Assembly (NCBI GenBank): GCA_964648005.1
Contig: CAZYKR010000181.1
Coordinates: forward strand, 1-9,121
DNA length: 9,121 nt
Origin: JAGQTE01 sp964648005
Lineage (GTDB): Bacteria; Actinomycetota; Acidimicrobiia; Acidimicrobiales; Acidimicrobilacustridaceae
Reading direction: 5' to 3'
The notes under the pieces are model-generated. The model worked only from the letters and a program-made list of their open reading frames with translations, made no database searches and was not told the DNA's origin. The position numbers were made by a program, and so were the translations under genes. Shown here piece by piece: positions 6,862 through 9,121 of this stretch. The number at the start of each line of letters is the position of its first letter. Positions within the stretch are counted from its first letter, which is position 1.

Positions 6862-7725
6862 ATGGGTGACGAGGAGGAGAACTGGTGTGCTGCGCGTCTC
6901 ATCCCGGTTACAGGAATCAGGGGCGTCGAGGAACAAGAGACGCGCGCCACGTCGGCATTGTTGGCTGTGATCAGCGCTGTCGATGAGTTCGGCGAGGGCT
7001 TCACTCGACAGTTCGGCGCCATCAAGGGGAAGGTCGAGACCTTCACCGAGCCATGTTTCGAGACGGCAGCTGGTTCCACCGTCCGACCGGACGGCCTCAT
7101 TCGAGTTTCGCGAGGCCAACGAACATGGGTCGCACTCGTCGAGGTGAAGACGGGCAAATCGCTACTCGAACGGACTCAGGTTGAGACGTACCTCGATGTC
7201 GCTCGCGAACAGGGCTACGACTGCGTCGTCACGATCTCGAACCAGATTCCTCGACTGCCTGGCGAGCATCCGGTGCAAGTCGACGGTCGCAAGACCCGTC
7301 GAGTTGCGCTGCACCATCTCCCCTGGAGCCAGGTGCTGACCCAGGCGATCATGGTGAAGGTTCACAAGGGCGTGCGCGATGACGACCAAGCGTGGATCCT
7401 GGGCGAGCTGATCCGCTACCTCGAGCATCCGAACGCGGGCGCCGCCGACTTCGAGGACATGGGCGAGCACTGGGTTCCGGTACGCGAGGCAGCGATCGCC
7501 GGGACGCTGCGCGAGACCGACAAGAAGGCTGCGGAGGTCGCGGGACGTTGGCAACAGCTTCTCGCCTTCGCCGTCATCCGACTCGGCCGTGAACTCGGTG
7601 CCGACGTGCAAGAGGTGCTGTCGCGCAAGGAACTCGAGACACCTGAGTTGCGCATTGTCAGCCTCGTCAAACGAATGGCCGATCGAGCCGAGCTCGATGG
7701 GTGTGTACGGATCCCGACGCCGTAG
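6862..7725 (+). CDS. PD-(D/E)XK nuclease-like protein, N-terminal part of an apparently frameshifted gene
   Basis: The start is the ATG at 6862, because GGGAGGG sits just before it; the in-frame GTG at 6826 lacks such a site and adds unremarkable residues. The fragment is 287 residues, ending at TAG 7723-7725. The first half carries a PD-(D/E)XK-type core: Pro76-Asp77-Gly78, then, 15 residues on, Glu94-Val95-Lys96 in ALVEVKTGKS. After that comes Gln106 with Tyr110 in TQVETYL, the helix position often found in this fold. Upstream FTEPCFE may supply the first acidic residue. This layout fits a metal-dependent DNA-cleaving or nucleic-acid-binding enzyme; the target is unknown. The second half (about 120-287) is helical and unassigned. 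The true protein seems to run on in the -1 frame after RIP (about 7711), so the last two residues here (TP) are probably not native. GC is lower than in flanking genes. Confidence 0.75.
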   Translation: MGDEEENWCAARLIPVTGIRGVEEQETRATSALLAVISAVDEFGEGFTRQFGAIKGKVETFTEPCFETAAGSTVRPDGLIRVSRGQRTWVALVEVKTGKSLLERTQVETYLDVAREQGYDCVVTISNQIPRLPGEHPVQVDGRKTRRVALHHLPWSQVLTQAIMVKVHKGVRDDDQAWILGELIRYLEHPNAGAADFEDMGEHWVPVREAAIAGTLRETDKKAAEVAGRWQQLLAFAVIRLGRELGADVQEVLSRKELETPELRIVSLVKRMADRAELDGCVRIPTP

Positions 7726-8273
7726 GTGACCTCAAGGTCATCGTGGACCTTCGAGCACAGCAGGTGCGCTGCTCCGTGAGCGTGAAAGCACCCACGCAGG
7801 GACGGCCAAAGACCCGCGTGAACTGGTTGCTCCGCCAGCTCAAAGACGCTCCCGGCGGAACGCGGATCGACTGCTTCGGCGTCAGGTCGCGGACATCGAC
7901 GAGCGAACTGCTCAACGACCTACGGCAACGACCTGAACTGCTCCTGCCGCCTGACGGCCGCGACATCGCTTCATTCGACGTCTCGATGCTCTGCCCGATG
8001 GGCGTAAAGCGCGGTGCAGGACGCAACTCGTTCGTCGCGTCTGTCATCGGCGCAATCGACACGTTCTACTCAGAGATCGTGCAAGACCTGCGCCCGTGGA
8101 CCCCGGCCGCGCCACAGATGGCCGAGCGAACCGTGCGCAAGGAGGCCGATCAGCCAACCGCATCAAGGCCGAACATCGAAGCGCTACCTGCCGTTACGCC
8201 ACGGGAAGCCGAACCAGTTACCCGAGAGCCCGTCTTTCCGTCATGGGCATCGATGCGCCCACCTGGGCGGTGA
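7701..8273 (+). CDS. C-terminal part of the frameshifted nuclease-like protein
   Basis: As a separate frame it could begin at GTG 7701 (190 residues), overlapping the upstream fragment by 25 nt, but no good ribosome-binding site precedes it. Its first residues look wrong until PDAVGDLKV, which continues naturally from RIP in the upstream frame. The frame is open only from 7647, after a TGA at 7644-7646. The body (VNWLLRQLKDAP, RIDCFGV, a PMGVKRGAGRNSFV segment, then a helix to about 8095) looks like a real folded domain, mixed alpha/beta and basic, of no family I recognise. The last 55 or so residues are Pro/Glu/Ala-rich and probably disordered. I read it as the C-terminal domain of the same protein: joined by a -1 shift, the product is 284 + 186 = 470 residues. 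A translationally coupled separate gene is the alternative. Confidence 0.65.
   Translation: MCTDPDAVGDLKVIVDLRAQQVRCSVSVKAPTQGRPKTRVNWLLRQLKDAPGGTRIDCFGVRSRTSTSELLNDLRQRPELLLPPDGRDIASFDVSMLCPMGVKRGAGRNSFVASVIGAIDTFYSEIVQDLRPWTPAAPQMAERTVRKEADQPTASRPNIEALPAVTPREAEPVTREPVFPSWASMRPPGR
7711..7716 (+). other. Inferred -1 frameshift junction
   Basis: Upstream protein-like sequence reads ...LDG-CVRIP in frame 1. Downstream protein-like sequence reads (P)DAVGDLKV in frame 3. Reading ATC, stepping back one base, then CCC GAC GCC gives RIPDAVGD with no gap. A single missing C in the C run (three present, four expected) explains it. The surrounding bases do not form a standard X-XXY-YYZ slippery heptamer, which favours a deletion or sequencing error over programmed slippage. 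Confidence 0.6.
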
Positions 8274-8300
8274 CCCGGCGACGGTACCGACGACCCGCGC

Positions 8301-9121
8301 TCAGGCCGTGCCGCCGCCGGGGGCGAAGCGGCTGATGTCGACCGGGCGGACGTGGGCGCGCTGGGTGCCGAACGCCAGCAGCTGGCGGTCCTCACCCCAC
8401 AGCTCGACCGAACCCCAGGCGTAGCCGTTGGCCGAGTGGTGTGCCCGGGTGTGCTGCAACAGCCACGGCGACGTGGTCGTCGCCACGAACTGCAGCGAGA
8501 TCTCCAACGACAGCATCAGCAGCGGCGGGTTCGTCGCCATCTCGGGGCCGATCTTGGCCACGATGGCCGGGCCGATGACGTCGGCCGGCAGGCAGTAGGC
8601 GATCGGGTCGATCGTGCCGTCGGCGAGCCGGGGCGTCTCCTTCAGCCGGTGCCACGCCAGCGCTCGCGCCGGGCCGCCCGGCTCCCACCCCTCGCCGCGG
8701 AAGCCGCCGCCCGGACGGGCCGGCAACCACTCCGTCTGGTGGTGGTAGTTGATGGCCGCGAACGGCGAGTCGGCCGGCATCGGGTCCGGCGGCACCGACT
8801 CGGCAAGCGGCAGGGCGTCCTCGGGATACGTGACCTCGCAGAACTCGAGGCGCGACTCGTGGGGCGCCCCGAAGATCGCCGTCAGGTGCAGGTCGGTCTC
8901 CCCCGCCCGCTCGTCGGCGCCCCCGGCGCGCAGGTCCGCGGTGACCTGCGCCGCGCTGCGTCCGGCGCGCAGGATCCGCGTGTCGATCGTCATCTCGCCG
9001 CACGGCACCGGCGCGGCGTACACGGCGGTGGCGCTGACCGGGGCCAGATCCTCCCGGTCGAGCCCGGCCTGCGCCGCCCGCAACGCCACGGCCATCGTGG
9101 CGCCGCCGAAGGCGTAGAAGA
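8301..9121 (-). CDS. TesB-like acyl-CoA thioesterase (double hotdog), 5' end outside window
   Basis: The minus-strand frame is open to the window edge. An ATG lies at 9095-9093, but the eight codons before it read FYAFGGAT. With the following MAVALRAAQAG, this forms the N-terminal hotdog helix motif (FGG...A..LRAA) of the family, so the real start lies beyond 9121. About 273 residues are visible. The N-terminal hotdog covers the TAVYAAPVPCGEMTI strand region. The C-terminal hotdog follows WHRLKETPRL, with the helix Asp in PADVIGPA (codon 8580-8582), the LSLEISLQF strand and the final strand with Gln in GTQRAHVRP (codon 8361-8363). These match the places of the Asp and Gln of the TesB catalytic set; the Thr position seems to be Ser or otherwise changed. 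It likely hydrolyses acyl-CoA in the cytoplasm, substrate unknown. It converges on the nuclease-like gene with a 27-nt gap in which I see no hairpin. Confidence 0.87.
   Translation of the reverse strand, partial: FYAFGGATMAVALRAAQAGLDREDLAPVSATAVYAAPVPCGEMTIDTRILRAGRSAAQVTADLRAGGADERAGETDLHLTAIFGAPHESRLEFCEVTYPEDALPLAESVPPDPMPADSPFAAINYHHQTEWLPARPGGGFRGEGWEPGGPARALAWHRLKETPRLADGTIDPIAYCLPADVIGPAIVAKIGPEMATNPPLLMLSLEISLQFVATTTSPWLLQHTRAHHSANGYAWGSVELWGEDRQLLAFGTQRAHVRPVDISRFAPGGGTA

Noticed and set aside
7701..7725. Programmed -1 ribosomal frameshifting at a slippery site
   Set aside because: No X-XXY-YYZ heptamer is present in the zero frame at the junction and no obvious downstream stem was found by eye. 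A missing base is simpler, though recoding is not excluded.
8274..8300. A terminator between the nuclease-like gene and the TesB-like gene
   Set aside because: The 27-nt convergent gap has no inverted repeat of useful length and no T-run.

Overview
The window reads as a high-GC bacterial chromosome, most likely an actinobacterium. The grounds are a very strong G/C bias at third codon positions, frequent GTG starts, tightly packed genes, a lipoprotein with an actinobacterial look, and a predicted-nuclease gene of a type I associate with actinobacterial genomes. A placement near Acidimicrobiia is only an impression. The window cuts a gene at each end: an ABC1/UbiB-family kinase on the left and a TesB-like acyl-CoA thioesterase on the right.

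Region 1 (1-4060, + strand) is a compact run of four genes that probably share a transcript. They are the ABC1/UbiB kinase-like protein, a PaaI-type hotdog thioesterase, an acyltransferase-3 membrane protein and a CPBP-type intramembrane protease-like protein. Gaps are 13 nt, 1 nt and a 4-nt GTGA stop/start overlap, which suggests translational coupling of the last two. Three of the four act at the membrane or are anchored in it, and the fourth acts on acyl-CoA. A role in lipid or envelope metabolism is an inference from this context, not something the sequence proves.

Region 2 (4061-6159, + strand) is a 107-nt leader holding a perfect 12-bp palindrome. It is followed by a complete diguanylate cyclase with a periplasmic CHASE-type sensor between two membrane helices, a PAS domain, and an intact GGDEF active site with its RxxD inhibitory site.

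Region 3 (about 6160-8280) has visibly lower GC than its flanks: roughly 57-60 % in lines counted by hand, against 72-85 % in lines of the neighbouring genes. It carries a divergent pair. On the minus strand is a small lipoprotein with an unusual second, C-terminal membrane helix. On the plus strand is a PD-(D/E)XK nuclease-like protein whose reading frame appears broken by one missing base at about 7713-7716. The two halves join smoothly through a -1 shift, giving a predicted 470-residue protein. This is the most interesting part of the window: a possible acquired cassette with an uncharacterised nuclease-like protein that is either a fresh pseudogene, a sequencing artefact or a recoded gene.

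Region 4 (8301-9121, - strand) is the acyl-CoA thioesterase, convergent with the nuclease-like gene and open at the window edge.

I saw no tRNA, rRNA, CRISPR array, insertion sequence or transposase.
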